Positions 45,406-54,598 of a stretch of 64,000 nucleotides of DNA are shown here, piece by piece. Each line of letters begins with the position of its first letter. The stretch's first letter is position 1. Source of the stretch: Pseudomonadales bacterium (GTDB lineage: Bacteria; Pseudomonadota; Gammaproteobacteria; Pseudomonadales; Azotimanducaceae). The notes under the pieces were generated by a model that saw nothing but the letters and a program-made list of their open reading frames with translations, had not been told where the DNA came from and made no database searches. The stretch is taken from NCBI GenBank assembly GCA_028281005.1, contig JANQKS010000013.1, positions 1-64,000 on the forward strand. Direction: 5' to 3'. A program made the position numbers and the translations under genes.

Positions 45406-45894
45406 ATGAGCAAATCACTGACATCTTGGCAGCAACCCGAGGTTATTCTGCAAGCACTGCACAAACCCAGCATCGCGGTTGTGGGTATGTCGTCGAACGA
45501 ACTGCGTGCCAGTAACTTTGTCGGCTACTACCTGATGCGCAACGGCTATCAGGTCACTCCGGTTAATCCCCGGGAAGAGGCCGTTTACGGTCTGCCCTGC
45601 TATCCCAGCCTCAAAGACATCCCCCATGCCATCGATGTGGTGGACGTTTTCCGCGACCCGAGTGCGGTGCCTGATATTGCGTCCGAGGCGGTGGCTATCG
45701 GTGCGCAGTATCTGTGGTTGCAGTTTGGTGTCATCAGCCAGGAAGGCGTCGCGATCGCAGAAGCCGGCGGCCTGCGATGTATCGTCGACAAATGTATCAA
45801 AATTGAACACGCCCGCTACATGGGGCGTATGCATTGGCTGGGTTTCAATACCGACCGCATTAGCGCCCGGCGCGAAGCCAGCGAATCATCTTAA
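45406..45894 (+). CDS. CoA-binding domain protein (YccU type)
   Basis: 162 residues with a Rossmann CoA-binding fold: 'IAVVGMSSNELRASNFVGYYLMRNGYQVTPVNP', 'AIDVVDVFRDPSAVPDIASEAVAIGAQYLWLQFGV', 'CIKIEHARYMG'. A single-domain relative of succinyl-CoA synthetase alpha. Strong site GGAGGAGAGGG before ATG. It is often found next to MetY in bacteria, so they are probably co-transcribed. Confidence 0.9.
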   Translation: MSKSLTSWQQPEVILQALHKPSIAVVGMSSNELRASNFVGYYLMRNGYQVTPVNPREEAVYGLPCYPSLKDIPHAIDVVDVFRDPSAVPDIASEAVAIGAQYLWLQFGVISQEGVAIAEAGGLRCIVDKCIKIEHARYMGRMHWLGFNTDRISARREASESS

Positions 45895-45903
45895 GAGGGC
45901 ACC

Positions 45904-46279
45904 ATGCGAACTGTTTTCCTCAGCGTTATCCTGCTGCTCACCAGCGGTGCCGCGACCGCCCAGGAACAAGGTTCCTGGGGCCCACCCGGACGTGGTGCAA
46001 GCTGCCACTAACATCAATCTGACTCCGACCCAGTGGGAACCGTTTCGCGGCGCCGTGAGTGATTTTTTGCAGGGTTTCGGCAAAGACGTCAGCCGCGTGT
46101 TGCGCGCCAGCGATCAGCGGGATTTGCCGCGCAAAATCGCCAAAAAACGTCGCTCGCGCGTGAAGTCGGTGAATCAGCAGATGCAGGACATCCTCAGCCC
46201 CGAGCAACTCCCAGCCTACGCGGTGTATCGCGATACGCTGCTTGAGAAAGTGGACGAGCAAGCCCAGCATAGGCGTTAG
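45904..46279 (+). pseudogene. Small exported helical protein (Spy-like), frameshifted
   Basis: ATG 45904 after AAGAGGG begins a signal peptide ('MRTVFLSVILLLTSGAATAQ'); this frame stops after 35 residues. The rest continues in another frame ('HPDVVQAATNINLTPTQWE' to 'VYRDTLLEKVDEQ', stop 46279), forming a helical protein of about 90 residues, with 'LTPTQWEPFRG' and 'ILSPEQLPAY' repeats typical of Spy/CpxP-like proteins. A one-base indel near the GGGG/CCC run at about 45975-45990 would fix it. Either a real pseudogene or a sequencing error. Confidence 0.6.
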
Positions 46280-46297
46280 GTCACCGCCGGCTCGGCG

Positions 46298-47692
46298 TCA
46301 GGCAAGACCGTTAATCTGCAGCGCTGCGGTACAGAATGCGCGCACCGCTTCCTGCATATCCCGCCGGCGCGCATCACCGGTACTTTCACTAAAGCAGAAA
46401 CTGATGCGCAACTGGTCTAACCCGGCTTGCGGGTTACGTTGCTTCGCATCTTGCGGATAAAAGTCGTACATGGGGATGGCCACAACCCCATGTTCAGCGA
46501 CCAATTGCTCGATGAGTTGATCATCGGTGGTGATACCCTGTTGCAGAAAGGTAAATACGGAGAAAAACCCCGCTTCGGGGATGGTCCAACTAAAATGGTC
46601 TGGGTGGGGCGCCAACATCTCATCAAACACACGCAGGAGGATTTTGCGGTTCTCGCGATACACACCTAGCTTATTTTCGGCCAGCACCCACATGCTGGTG
46701 ATCTCATTAAAGTCTGCGTCGTGTAACAAGGCTTCAAAGCCACGCAGCGCACTGGGGTTTTGAAACAGCATGTCGGAGCTGGCTTCGGTTAACGCCATCT
46801 CGGCTAACGGCACCACTTCGCCGTCGGCAATGGCGAGCTCTGCCTGGGAATACAAAAAACCCACCCGCGGACCGGGAAATCCAATTTTTGAACCGGTGAA
46901 CAGGTGCACGGTCTGCTCCGGCGCCATGGCAAAAAACGGCAGCGGACGATCTGCCGGGTCGGCAAAGTTGATATACAGATAAGGCGCGTCCTCAACAATC
47001 AGGATGCCTTCTTCCTGCGCCACCTCTAACAGCGCTTCACGCCGACGCTGGGAAAAGGAAAAGCCGGCCGGGTTGTGGCCGTCCGGGACCGTGTAGTAGA
47101 ACGGCACAAAGTAGCCTTGCTGTCGCGCCGCGCGAATCTGTGCGCGGAATTGCTCCGGCAACGCGCCCTCAGAATCCATGTCGACACTGAAAATAGTGGC
47201 GTGCTGGCACAACGACACCCGCGCGGTAAAACCGGCATAGGTGGGCGCATCGGTAATGTAGGCCACCGGTTTGCCAGGGCGTTCCGCCAGTGAACACATC
47301 AGATTGATACCACCCGTAGCACCCACGGTGGGGATGAGTTTATCGATGTCGATATTCACGCCCCAGTCGCGGCCGTACACATTGGCAAAGGTTTGGCGGG
47401 TGGTGACCGGCCCCAAGGTATCGGTATAAGAAAACGATTCCCGTAGATACTCAGGCAAAACGGTGGGATCGTTTAGTCCCTCTTGGTTTTCCAGGTGCGC
47501 AAAGTACGCCGCCTGATGTTCGAGGAAACCACGCGGATCGGTCACCTCAGGATGCGGATAGCCAGCACCCAGGTGATGGATTTTTAAACCTTTGCTCTGC
47601 GCCAGGTCACGCAGGCGCGGCAAGGAGGCGGACATTTTTCGAGTGACGGACACCGGTTGCAACACCAGGTCCGGCGCATCTAGATTAGCCAC
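46298..47692 (-). CDS. PLP-dependent aminotransferase, class I/II
   Basis: 464 residues. 'HLGAGYPHPEVTDP', 'PTVGATGGINLMCSL', 'VPDGHNPAGFSFSQRRREALLEVAQEEGILIVEDAPYLYI' and the PLP Lys in 'FTGSKIGFPGPRVGF'. Of the 2-aminoadipate/valine-pyruvate type group (MocR-like aminotransferase without the DNA-binding domain). Start GTG at 47692. Converges with the small exported protein gene. Substrate unknown. Confidence 0.87.
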   Translation of the reverse strand: MANLDAPDLVLQPVSVTRKMSASLPRLRDLAQSKGLKIHHLGAGYPHPEVTDPRGFLEHQAAYFAHLENQEGLNDPTVLPEYLRESFSYTDTLGPVTTRQTFANVYGRDWGVNIDIDKLIPTVGATGGINLMCSLAERPGKPVAYITDAPTYAGFTARVSLCQHATIFSVDMDSEGALPEQFRAQIRAARQQGYFVPFYYTVPDGHNPAGFSFSQRRREALLEVAQEEGILIVEDAPYLYINFADPADRPLPFFAMAPEQTVHLFTGSKIGFPGPRVGFLYSQAELAIADGEVVPLAEMALTEASSDMLFQNPSALRGFEALLHDADFNEITSMWVLAENKLGVYRENRKILLRVFDEMLAPHPDHFSWTIPEAGFFSVFTFLQQGITTDDQLIEQLVAEHGVVAIPMYDFYPQDAKQRNPQAGLDQLRISFCFSESTGDARRRDMQEAVRAFCTAALQINGLA

Positions 47693-47741
47693 GGCAGTTT
47701 TGCTTGTCGTTTGTGGACCGGCGACTTTAGGCAGTTTCTAT

Positions 47742-47780
47742 GCCGCTGTCGACCGCTGCTGTCGACTGCTGCTGTCGACC
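47742..47780. repeat. Short 13-base tandem repeat
   Basis: Three units: gccgctgtcgacc, gctgctgtcgact, gctgctgtcgacc. It lies between rsgA and the aminotransferase gene. No function evident. Confidence 0.6.
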
Positions 47781-47820
47781 GACGCGTGCGACATCACTTT
47801 GGTCCTACCGAAGCCTATGC

Positions 47821-48897
47821 TTAGTTATCGCGCTGTTTGTGTGAGCGTGCTAGGTGGCTTTTCACTTGTTTACTGAACTGACGAACGCGTGCGTGACGTT
47901 CCGCAACGGTTTCGCGGTTGTACTGTTCTTCACGTTGGAGCTTGAAATAACTCTCCAACCGACGCTCATCGAGTTCCCCACGTTCAATCGCCGCACGCAC
48001 CGCGCAGCCCGGCTCACCGGTATGGGAACAATCGTTAAAACGACATTGCAATGCCAACTCTTCAATATCCGCGAACACCGAGCCAACTCCTTGGGCTGCG
48101 TCAGTCAATTGCAACTCACGCATGCCTGGGCTGTCCAGAATCACGCCGCCTTGGGGTAGCCGATGGAGCGAGCGGTGGGTTGTGGTATGCCGGCCTTTGG
48201 CATCGTCTTCACGTATCGCCCGAGTGGCTTGCACCGCCTCCCCACACAGCGTATTGACCAGGGTGGACTTGCCAACGCCGGATGAACCCAACAACGCAAT
48301 AGACTGACCCGGACCACACCATCCTGCCAGTCCGCTGAGCGTGGTTACATCCAGCGCATTCACCGCTTCCACAGGCAGATCGTTGCGTAAGCTTCTGACC
48401 TGATCCAGATAGGTATCTGCATCATCTGCCAGGTCCGCCTTGGTTAACACCAGCACCGGCTGAATCTGCGCTTCGAGAATGACCGACAAATAGCGTTCGA
48501 TGCGGGCCAGATTAAAGTCGTCATTACACGACGTCACAATAAATGCGGTGTCGATGTTGGCGGCAATCAGTTGCACCTCACCGGCGGGGCTTAAACGTTT
48601 GATGAGACTGGTGCGTTCTAACACGCCTTCCAACGTGCCTGTTTCCGGATCAACCATGACCCAGTCTCCAACCGTTGGGCGGGCTTCTACCTCCTGCACA
48701 AAATACCGACCGCCTATCACCACCTCGTCGACACCATCGACAGTAGGCGCAATGGTAAGACCCGTGCGCTGCACCACCACCACGCGCGCGGGTTGTAAGT
48801 GCTCAGGGAAATCTGCCAGCTGTTGTTGCAACAGCGGCTTCCAGCCCACTGCCACCAGGCGCGCTTGCAACTCTTCAGCCGTGTGATCTTGCGCCAT
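47821..48897 (-). CDS. rsgA: Ribosome small-subunit-dependent GTPase A
   Basis: 358 residues. OB domain at the start, GTPase with the permuted order: 'LTKADL' (G4) before 'GSSGVGKS' (P-loop, about 204-211) and 'DSPGMREL' (G3), and C-terminal zinc ligands in 'LQCRFNDCSHTGEPGCAV'. It assists late 30S ribosome maturation. Basic C-terminal tail 'QFSKQVKSHLARSHKQ'. Eleven bases downstream of the GNAT gene, same strand. Confidence 0.95.
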   Translation of the reverse strand: MAQDHTAEELQARLVAVGWKPLLQQQLADFPEHLQPARVVVVQRTGLTIAPTVDGVDEVVIGGRYFVQEVEARPTVGDWVMVDPETGTLEGVLERTSLIKRLSPAGEVQLIAANIDTAFIVTSCNDDFNLARIERYLSVILEAQIQPVLVLTKADLADDADTYLDQVRSLRNDLPVEAVNALDVTTLSGLAGWCGPGQSIALLGSSGVGKSTLVNTLCGEAVQATRAIREDDAKGRHTTTHRSLHRLPQGGVILDSPGMRELQLTDAAQGVGSVFADIEELALQCRFNDCSHTGEPGCAVRAAIERGELDERRLESYFKLQREEQYNRETVAERHARVRQFSKQVKSHLARSHKQRDN

Positions 48898-48908
48898 GAG
48901 GCCGCAGG

Positions 48909-50138
48909 CTAAAAATCCCAGCCTGGATGCGGAGGTGAAAGATGAATCATATTGTCCAGCGCATCCAGCAAGTCAGGCGGGGCTTGCAACTCATCCGTAA
49001 TCGCCAAGCTGCTCGCCGGCGCCACACCCCATAACAGCCGAGTGAACGCGTTAACGGAACATTGCAACACCGGCAGCTCAGTATCGCTACCCGCTATCGC
49101 AGAAGAAGTTTCTCCCAGCTCCACCACGTAGTCCCCGCCTACACCCTGCCATCGATCTGCCTCCTGCAGCAGCGACTCGAGCGGATCCGTTAAGCGCAAC
49201 CGGAACTGCAGGCGCGACGCCAGACCAACAAATGCGCCAACGCAAGCGCTCACGTCGAGCATACGAAACTGCCACCAAGCGAAAGCCTGGTGAGCAGCAT
49301 CAAAGCGCCCCTTGGCTGCCAAGGCTCGGTTGCGGAACGGCCGCTCCAACAGAGCTTGCAGCTGTATTTCCGGGGGTTCGATGAGCGTCACCGCGTACAC
49401 TTGATCCTCCAGGGATTTCACCAACCCCAACAACTCCAGCAGTTGCTCGGCGTTCTGATAAATCAGATGGGTCACGGTGTAGGGCCCGCGCTCATCCTTA
49501 GGTTCGAAGTAAACAAAGTGCGTTAGCGTCTCGCCTTCGCCGTAACCCAGGCCAAACCCATTTTCCACCCAGCCAAACTCGGCGCGCTGTAAGCGGGTTT
49601 CGGACAAACAGACCGAACCATTCACCTTGTTGCGCTTTAACATGGCGTAATGCATACGTGGAGCGTCTTTTAGCTCCAGGCGTTGGGGTGTTGGCACCCG
49701 CGCGCTGACTTTCAGCGTGCCAGGGTCAAACGTCAAACGATGATCGTAGGCGCCAGAACCAAATCCCAGCTGATCGTAGAAGCCTTGATCAAACATACCC
49801 AGAGCCGCCACGGCGGCGCCGTTTTCAGCACCGGTGCGCAGTTGCTGTGCGGTGAGACGGCGGGCAAAGGCATGCCCGCGGGCAATGCGGCTGGTGGTCA
49901 CCGCGGTCACCGCACACAACGGCAAATCGGTCTGCTGCAATCGCAGGGTGCCGTCGGCGATATGCACGGCACATTCCGCCACATCATCGATGGTGCCCAC
50001 CAGGGCATTGCCTACCGCGAAGAAGTCATCTACGTACTGGTCGGAATCGCCATCCACCCAGCCCACTTCACGCCAGATGCGTTTTACCGCGGCGAGGTCC
50101 TTGCTGTAGTCAAAGGCTCGTATGCTGATGTCCGCCAT
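48909..50138 (-). CDS. GNAT acetyltransferase, Eis-like
   Basis: 409 residues. N-terminal GNAT ('IRAFDYSKDLAAVKRIWREV', 'ITTSRIARGHAFARRLT'-like: 'VTTSRIARGHAFARRLTAQQL'), a second GNAT-like middle part and a C-terminal SCP2-like domain ('RMLDVSACVGAFVGL', 'LLQEADRW'), the layout of Eis-family enzymes. The acetyl-CoA loop is 'RIARGHAFARR'. Targets are not known. AAGGGG upstream of ATG. Confidence 0.7.
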   Translation of the reverse strand: MADISIRAFDYSKDLAAVKRIWREVGWVDGDSDQYVDDFFAVGNALVGTIDDVAECAVHIADGTLRLQQTDLPLCAVTAVTTSRIARGHAFARRLTAQQLRTGAENGAAVAALGMFDQGFYDQLGFGSGAYDHRLTFDPGTLKVSARVPTPQRLELKDAPRMHYAMLKRNKVNGSVCLSETRLQRAEFGWVENGFGLGYGEGETLTHFVYFEPKDERGPYTVTHLIYQNAEQLLELLGLVKSLEDQVYAVTLIEPPEIQLQALLERPFRNRALAAKGRFDAAHQAFAWWQFRMLDVSACVGAFVGLASRLQFRLRLTDPLESLLQEADRWQGVGGDYVVELGETSSAIAGSDTELPVLQCSVNAFTRLLWGVAPASSLAITDELQAPPDLLDALDNMIHLSPPHPGWDF

Positions 50139-50171
50139 AACTCGGCGCCCCTTACCTGTGTACGCTAATGT

Positions 50172-50921
50172 CTATGCGCCCGGCGGCAGCACCGGTCGCG
50201 TGATCGAAAACTCTGTTTTAGCCTCAGCCATGTCGACTACTGCTTGTTTGTTGGGGTGTTCGGCCAACCACTCCAGTTGAATGCGCGTCACGTTCATGAG
50301 ATCAAACTCTTTGTTCGCATGGCGGGCTAGGGCTTCCTGTGGCGTGATCCAAACACTGTCGACAGTTTCTTTGGCGTCGTGTTGACCACGCTGGGCCTCA
50401 GGTGCAGCGGCGATAAAAAACCGTGTATCAAAACGCCGGGGCCTCCCCAACGGAGTGATAAAGCGGTTATAAAAGTGCACTTGATCAACCGCCAAACGCA
50501 AATTTTCCGCCGCACATATATCCAGCAGAGACACTTCCCCACTGTGCAGCCGCGGACGATAAGCATCGTAGTGGTCGTGTACAGCTTCATCCGCAAAACT
50601 GACCAATTGATCACCTTGATAAGCCAACAACAAACCAGCCTCTTCGAACGTTTCGCGAATGGCCGCAATCCAGTATCCCCGCCACTCATCTCCTAGCGCC
50701 GCCACTTGGGGGGCTTGTGCCTCGGTGGGGCCATGACGAATGGCATCGTACTTGTGCAGGTGGTCGTCGTTATCCACCCGGCCGCCCGGGAAGACATACA
50801 TACCCGAGGCAAAACTGGCGCGGCTCGTACGTTTGAGCATAAAAATCTCATAACTCGGCTGCGCTTCACGCACCACGATAATGGTGGCCGCGGGACGAAT
50901 GGGTTGTACTGCGTTGCTCAA
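50172..50921 (-). CDS. Nudix hydrolase
   Basis: Start chosen at TTG 50921 ('SNAVQPIRPAATIIVVREAQ'), with CAGG at fair spacing; an in-frame TTG at 50957 is the other option, with no ATG. About 249 residues. The Nudix box is 'VFPGGRVDNDDH' followed by 'AIRETFEEAGLLLAY', with a long insertion inside, as in the COG0494 group near acyl-CoA genes (similar to NUDT19/peroxisomal CoA-type). 'FYNRFITPLGRPRRFDTRFF' is also typical. Could cleave CoA derivatives. Confidence 0.85.
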   Translation of the reverse strand: MSNAVQPIRPAATIIVVREAQPSYEIFMLKRTSRASFASGMYVFPGGRVDNDDHLHKYDAIRHGPTEAQAPQVAALGDEWRGYWIAAIRETFEEAGLLLAYQGDQLVSFADEAVHDHYDAYRPRLHSGEVSLLDICAAENLRLAVDQVHFYNRFITPLGRPRRFDTRFFIAAAPEAQRGQHDAKETVDSVWITPQEALARHANKEFDLMNVTRIQLEWLAEHPNKQAVVDMAEAKTEFSITRPVLPPGA

Positions 50922-51088
50922 TGTCAAACCTGAAAACGGTGATTCACGACAGCGCAAAGCCTACCGATTTCACGCGGTGGCCGCCATATGTGCTACTGTA
51001 AGTCGACGTGGTGTGCCTTAAGTGAGCGCGAAAAAAACGCGCGGCGTCCATGTGGAAATGGAGAAACCAGGAGAGACCAGGAGGGGGT

Positions 51089-52003
51089 GTGAAACTCAGC
51101 GTTGAATTTCCAAGCGTGGCCTATCGCGAAGGCCCAGCCGCGGTGCGCAAGCTGGCGCGTGCCATTGAAGACATCGGCTACGATCAGTTGGACATGTTTG
51201 ATCACGTGTTAATGGGTTATCCCACCGATACCCGCGAAGCGCCTATGTACCCACCGCAGATGCCTATCATGGAAGCACTCATGACCTTGAGTTACGCTGC
51301 GGCCGTGACGGAGCGTATTGGCCTGGGGACCGAGGTACTGGTGCTGCCACAACGCCAACCCACTTTGGTGGCCAAACAAATCAGCACCTTGGACACCTTG
51401 TCCGGCGGCCGCGTGCGTCTCGGGGTCGGCGTCGGCTGGCAGGCTTCAGAGTATGAAGCCCTGGGTGAAGAGTTCAGTAATCGCGGCCAGCGCATGGACG
51501 ATTGTATCCACATATTGCGCCAGTACTGGCGCGATGAGCGCATCGATTTCGACAGCGAACACTACGCCATCGAAGCCATGGCCATGGAACCCAAACCACC
51601 TCAAGGCGGTGCTTTACCCATCTGGATAGGCGGCAACGTGCCCCGCGCTTTGCGCCGGGTGGGAGAATTGGGTGACGGCTGGCTGGCCACCGCCATAGAA
51701 GATGTGGCGATCGCCAGGCGCTGCGTGGAAAAGATCCACGGTTACGCGGAAGCAGCCGGACGCGATCCGGCCGACATTGGGCTGCAGATGATGCTAGACG
51801 TCCCCCCGCGTGACGAAGCCGGTAAACAGTTCTACAAAAACCCCGACAACGTGTTGCGCCGGGCCGAAGTGGTACAAGAAGCGGGTTTCCAGTGGGGTGC
51901 GCTCAATGCGACGGCGATGTTCCAAGCTGGATACCGCAGTGTGGATGCCTTGATTGATCAACTCGGCGCACTACACGCCACGCTCAGTCGCGAGTTGAAT
52001 TAA
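51089..52003 (+). CDS. LLM-class oxidoreductase, F420-type subgroup
   Basis: GTG at 51089 follows AGGAGGGGG; the longer frame from 51050 is unlikely. 304 residues. 'IEDIGYDQLDMFDHVLMG', 'IGLGTEVLVLPQRQPTLVAKQISTLDTLSGGRVRLGVGVGWQASEYEALG' and 'GALPIWIGGNVPRALRRVGELGDGW' identify the luciferase-like F420-type group. Third LLM paralogue of the window. Monocistronic; the next gene begins 46 bases later. Confidence 0.87.
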   Translation: MKLSVEFPSVAYREGPAAVRKLARAIEDIGYDQLDMFDHVLMGYPTDTREAPMYPPQMPIMEALMTLSYAAAVTERIGLGTEVLVLPQRQPTLVAKQISTLDTLSGGRVRLGVGVGWQASEYEALGEEFSNRGQRMDDCIHILRQYWRDERIDFDSEHYAIEAMAMEPKPPQGGALPIWIGGNVPRALRRVGELGDGWLATAIEDVAIARRCVEKIHGYAEAAGRDPADIGLQMMLDVPPRDEAGKQFYKNPDNVLRRAEVVQEAGFQWGALNATAMFQAGYRSVDALIDQLGALHATLSRELN

Positions 52004-52049
52004 TAACACGAACCCAAAACAGATAGGCCGATCAACTTGATGCTCTGCT

Positions 52050-52322
52050 ATGTCCGATAACAACAACAAAAATCACAATTACTGGCGGGCTAACATCCGC
52101 CTGATGCTCATCCTGCTGGCCATCTGGTTCACGGTCTCTTTTGGGTTCGGCATCATCCTGGTGGATTGGCTCAACCAGTTTCAATTCTTTGGATTTAAGC
52201 TGGGTTTTTGGTGGGCGCAACAAGGTGCGATCTACGTCTTTGTCATCCTCATCTTTGTGTACACAGCGCGCATGAAAAAGATCGACCGCGAGCACGGTGT
52301 GTCTGACGAGGATGACGAGTAA
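52050..52322 (+). CDS. DUF4212 small subunit of a sodium:solute symporter
   Basis: 90 residues with two membrane segments ('LMLILLAIWFTVSFGFGIILV' and 'WAQQGAIYVFVILIFVYTARM') and an acidic tail. The pattern 'YWRANIRLM...WF...F', 'GFKLGFWWAQQGAIYVFV' is the DUF4212 family, always found before an ActP-like symporter. Its stop shares a base with the next start (TAATG), so the two are translated together. Confidence 0.9.
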   Translation: MSDNNNKNHNYWRANIRLMLILLAIWFTVSFGFGIILVDWLNQFQFFGFKLGFWWAQQGAIYVFVILIFVYTARMKKIDREHGVSDEDDE

Positions 52323-54094
52323 TGGATGCTCAAACCCTCACCTACATTTTTGTCTTCCTGACCTTCAGCCTCTACATCGGCATCGCCATTTGGTCGCGGG
52401 CCAGCTCCACCAACGAGTTTTACGTGGCCGGCGGCGGTGTCCACCCTGTAGCCAACGGCATGGCCACCGCCGCAGATTGGATGAGTGCAGCGTCCTTCAT
52501 TTCCATGGCGGGTATCATTGCCTTCATGGGTTACGACGGCACCGTCTACCTGATGGGTTGGACCGGCGGCTATGTGATTCTGGCGTTGCTGCTGGCGCCT
52601 TACCTGCGTAAGTTTGGCGAATTCACCGTGCCGGATTTCATCGGCACACGCTATTACTCCAGTGCCGCGCGGATTGTGGCGGTTATCAGCCTCATCGCCA
52701 TTTCATTCACCTACATCGCCGGGCAGATGCGCGGCGTGGGCATTGTCTTTTCTCAGTTCCTCGACATTCCCATCACTTGGGGAGTGATTGTCGGCATGGC
52801 GGTGGTATTTATGTATGCAGTACTGGGCGGCATGAAAGGCATTACCTACACACAGGTCGCGCAATACTGCGTGCTGATTTTCGCCTATCTAGTGCCCGCC
52901 ATCTTCATCTCTATCCTCATTACCGGTGTACCTATTCCACAGCTGGGCTTGGGCGCAACAGTCGTGGATGGCTCTGGGTTATCGGTGCTGGATAAGCTGG
53001 ACGCCACCCTGGTGGACTTAGGTTTCACGCCTTATACCGATGGCAGCAAAAGTAAAATGGATGTATTTGCCATCACCATGGCGCTGATGATCGGCACCGC
53101 CGGCTTACCGCATGTCATCGTGCGCTTTTTCACCGTACCCAAGGTCTCCGACGCACGCCGCTCGGCGGGCTACGCGCTGCTGTTTATTGCCTTGTTGTAC
53201 ACCACGGCTCCGGCGGTAGGCGCTTTTGCGCGTCTGAACTTCGTCGATACCGTGCACAACACTACCTACACCGACATCCCCAATTGGTTCAAAAGCTGGG
53301 AAGACATCGGTTTAATCGGCTGGCACGACAAGAATGCCGACGGGCGTATCCAATACCACCCAGGCGCTCCGTTTGAGGGTAAACCGACTTACGATGAAGA
53401 CCGCCGCGCAGACGGTTCGCGCAACGTCACCAACAAAATTACGGCTAGTCAGAATGAAGTGTACGTCGACCGCGACATTATGGTGCTGGCCAATCCGGAG
53501 ATCGCCGCCCTGCCCGCCTGGGTCATTGCCCTGGTAGCCGCCGGGGGTTTAGCCGCTGCACTGTCCACCGCCGCAGGTTTGCTGCTGGTAATTTCCACTT
53601 CAGTTTCCCACGACCTCATCAAAATGACCTTTGCGCGCGGTATCAGCGACAAGCAAGAGCTCCTCGCCGCACGCATCGCCGCCGCCACAGCTATCGTGAT
53701 TGCCGGATACTTTGGTATATACCCATTTGGTTTTGTCGCCCAGGTGGTGGCGTTTGCCTTCGGCCTTGCAGCCGCCTCACTATTCCCGGCCATCTTGCTG
53801 GGTATCTTTGACAAGCGTATGAACAACGCAGGCGCGATTGCCGGCATGGTCTCGGGCCTGACATTTACCCTTTACTACATTGTCTACTTTAAGTTTGTCG
53901 CCCCAGATTTAAACAGCGCCGCACACTGGTGGTTTGGCATTTCCCCGGAAGGCATCGGCATGTTGGGGGCCATTCTGAATTTTGTCGTGGCCTTTGTGGT
54001 CTCGCGCAGCACGTCCGAGGTGCCCGGGCATGTGTTGGATCTGATTGAGAATATCCGCATTCCCAAAGGGGTCGAAAAGCCTCACGAGCACTAA
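52322..54094 (+). CDS. Cation/acetate-like sodium:solute symporter
   Basis: 590 residues with about 13-14 membrane segments. 'FYVAGGGVHPVANGMATAADWMSAASFISMAGI', 'FMGYDGTVYLMGWTGGYV', 'GTRYYSSAARIVA', 'MIGTAGLPHVIVRFFTV' and 'AAALSTAAGLLLVISTSVSHD' are SSS/ActP motifs. An insertion of about 60 residues (about 325-385) before 'DRDIMVLANPEIA' is longer than in E. coli ActP. Probably imports a short carboxylate with sodium. Confidence 0.92.
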   Translation: MDAQTLTYIFVFLTFSLYIGIAIWSRASSTNEFYVAGGGVHPVANGMATAADWMSAASFISMAGIIAFMGYDGTVYLMGWTGGYVILALLLAPYLRKFGEFTVPDFIGTRYYSSAARIVAVISLIAISFTYIAGQMRGVGIVFSQFLDIPITWGVIVGMAVVFMYAVLGGMKGITYTQVAQYCVLIFAYLVPAIFISILITGVPIPQLGLGATVVDGSGLSVLDKLDATLVDLGFTPYTDGSKSKMDVFAITMALMIGTAGLPHVIVRFFTVPKVSDARRSAGYALLFIALLYTTAPAVGAFARLNFVDTVHNTTYTDIPNWFKSWEDIGLIGWHDKNADGRIQYHPGAPFEGKPTYDEDRRADGSRNVTNKITASQNEVYVDRDIMVLANPEIAALPAWVIALVAAGGLAAALSTAAGLLLVISTSVSHDLIKMTFARGISDKQELLAARIAAATAIVIAGYFGIYPFGFVAQVVAFAFGLAAASLFPAILLGIFDKRMNNAGAIAGMVSGLTFTLYYIVYFKFVAPDLNSAAHWWFGISPEGIGMLGAILNFVVAFVVSRSTSEVPGHVLDLIENIRIPKGVEKPHEH

Positions 54095-54155
54095 CTTAAA
54101 GCGCAATCTACGTGAAGCGGCCAGCGAAGTGTGACTAGCTGGGTACTGTTTCATA

Positions 54156-54172
54156 GTGATATAAAGTATCAT
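54156..54172 (+). promoter_or_regulatory. Candidate Zur operator before the zinc operon
   Basis: A palindrome TGATA-taaag-TATCA (54157-54171) lies 25 bases before the MerC-like start. Its AT-rich dyad resembles Zur/Fur-type boxes, and a Zur-type gene ends the operon. Not proved. Confidence 0.4.
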
Positions 54173-54196
54173 TCGGCTTTTTCCAGATTGAGCAAT

Positions 54197-54598
54197 ATGT
54201 TGTCAACTAAACGTCACCGGGCGGCACGGGGCTGGGATTTATACGCGTCCGGGCTGTCTTTCATTTGTATGCTGCACTGTTTAGGTTTGCCGTTTCTGGT
54301 AGCCTTACTACCTGCGGCTTCGCAAATGGTTGATGACCACCTTTTGCATGTGGTCTTAGTGTTGCTTGCCCTGCCGGTCACCTTGTGGGTGGTTTGGCGT
54401 GAGGTTATAAATGACGGGAGCAAGCATAGCCGGATATTTGCGACGGCTGCGTTAACTGGACTGAGCTTGATGGTGATCGCAGTAACAGTGTTAGAACAGT
54501 ATGAAGTCCCACTCACTCTGACAGGTGGCACCATGTTGGGAGCCGCGCACTTGTGGCGCTGGTTCGACCACCGCGCTCCGGTCGAGGAAAATGCCTGA
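54197..54598 (+). CDS. MerC-domain membrane protein
   Basis: ATG 54197, 133 residues, four membrane segments. 'WDLYASGLSFICMLHCLGLPFLVALLP' with the CxxxC pair is the MerC pattern; then 'HVVLVLLALPVTLWVV'. MerC carries metal ions over the inner membrane in mercury operons; similar proteins occur in zinc-regulated operons. No other mer genes are present. Overlaps the ABC ATPase start (ATGCCTGA). First gene of the Zur-linked operon. Confidence 0.75.
   Translation: MLSTKRHRAARGWDLYASGLSFICMLHCLGLPFLVALLPAASQMVDDHLLHVVLVLLALPVTLWVVWREVINDGSKHSRIFATAALTGLSLMVIAVTVLEQYEVPLTLTGGTMLGAAHLWRWFDHRAPVEENA

Noticed and set aside
54197-54598. Mercury resistance operon
   Set aside because: Only a MerC-like protein is present, with no MerR, MerA, MerT or MerP. 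The neighbours are ABC, DUF3299 and Zur, so zinc is the better context.
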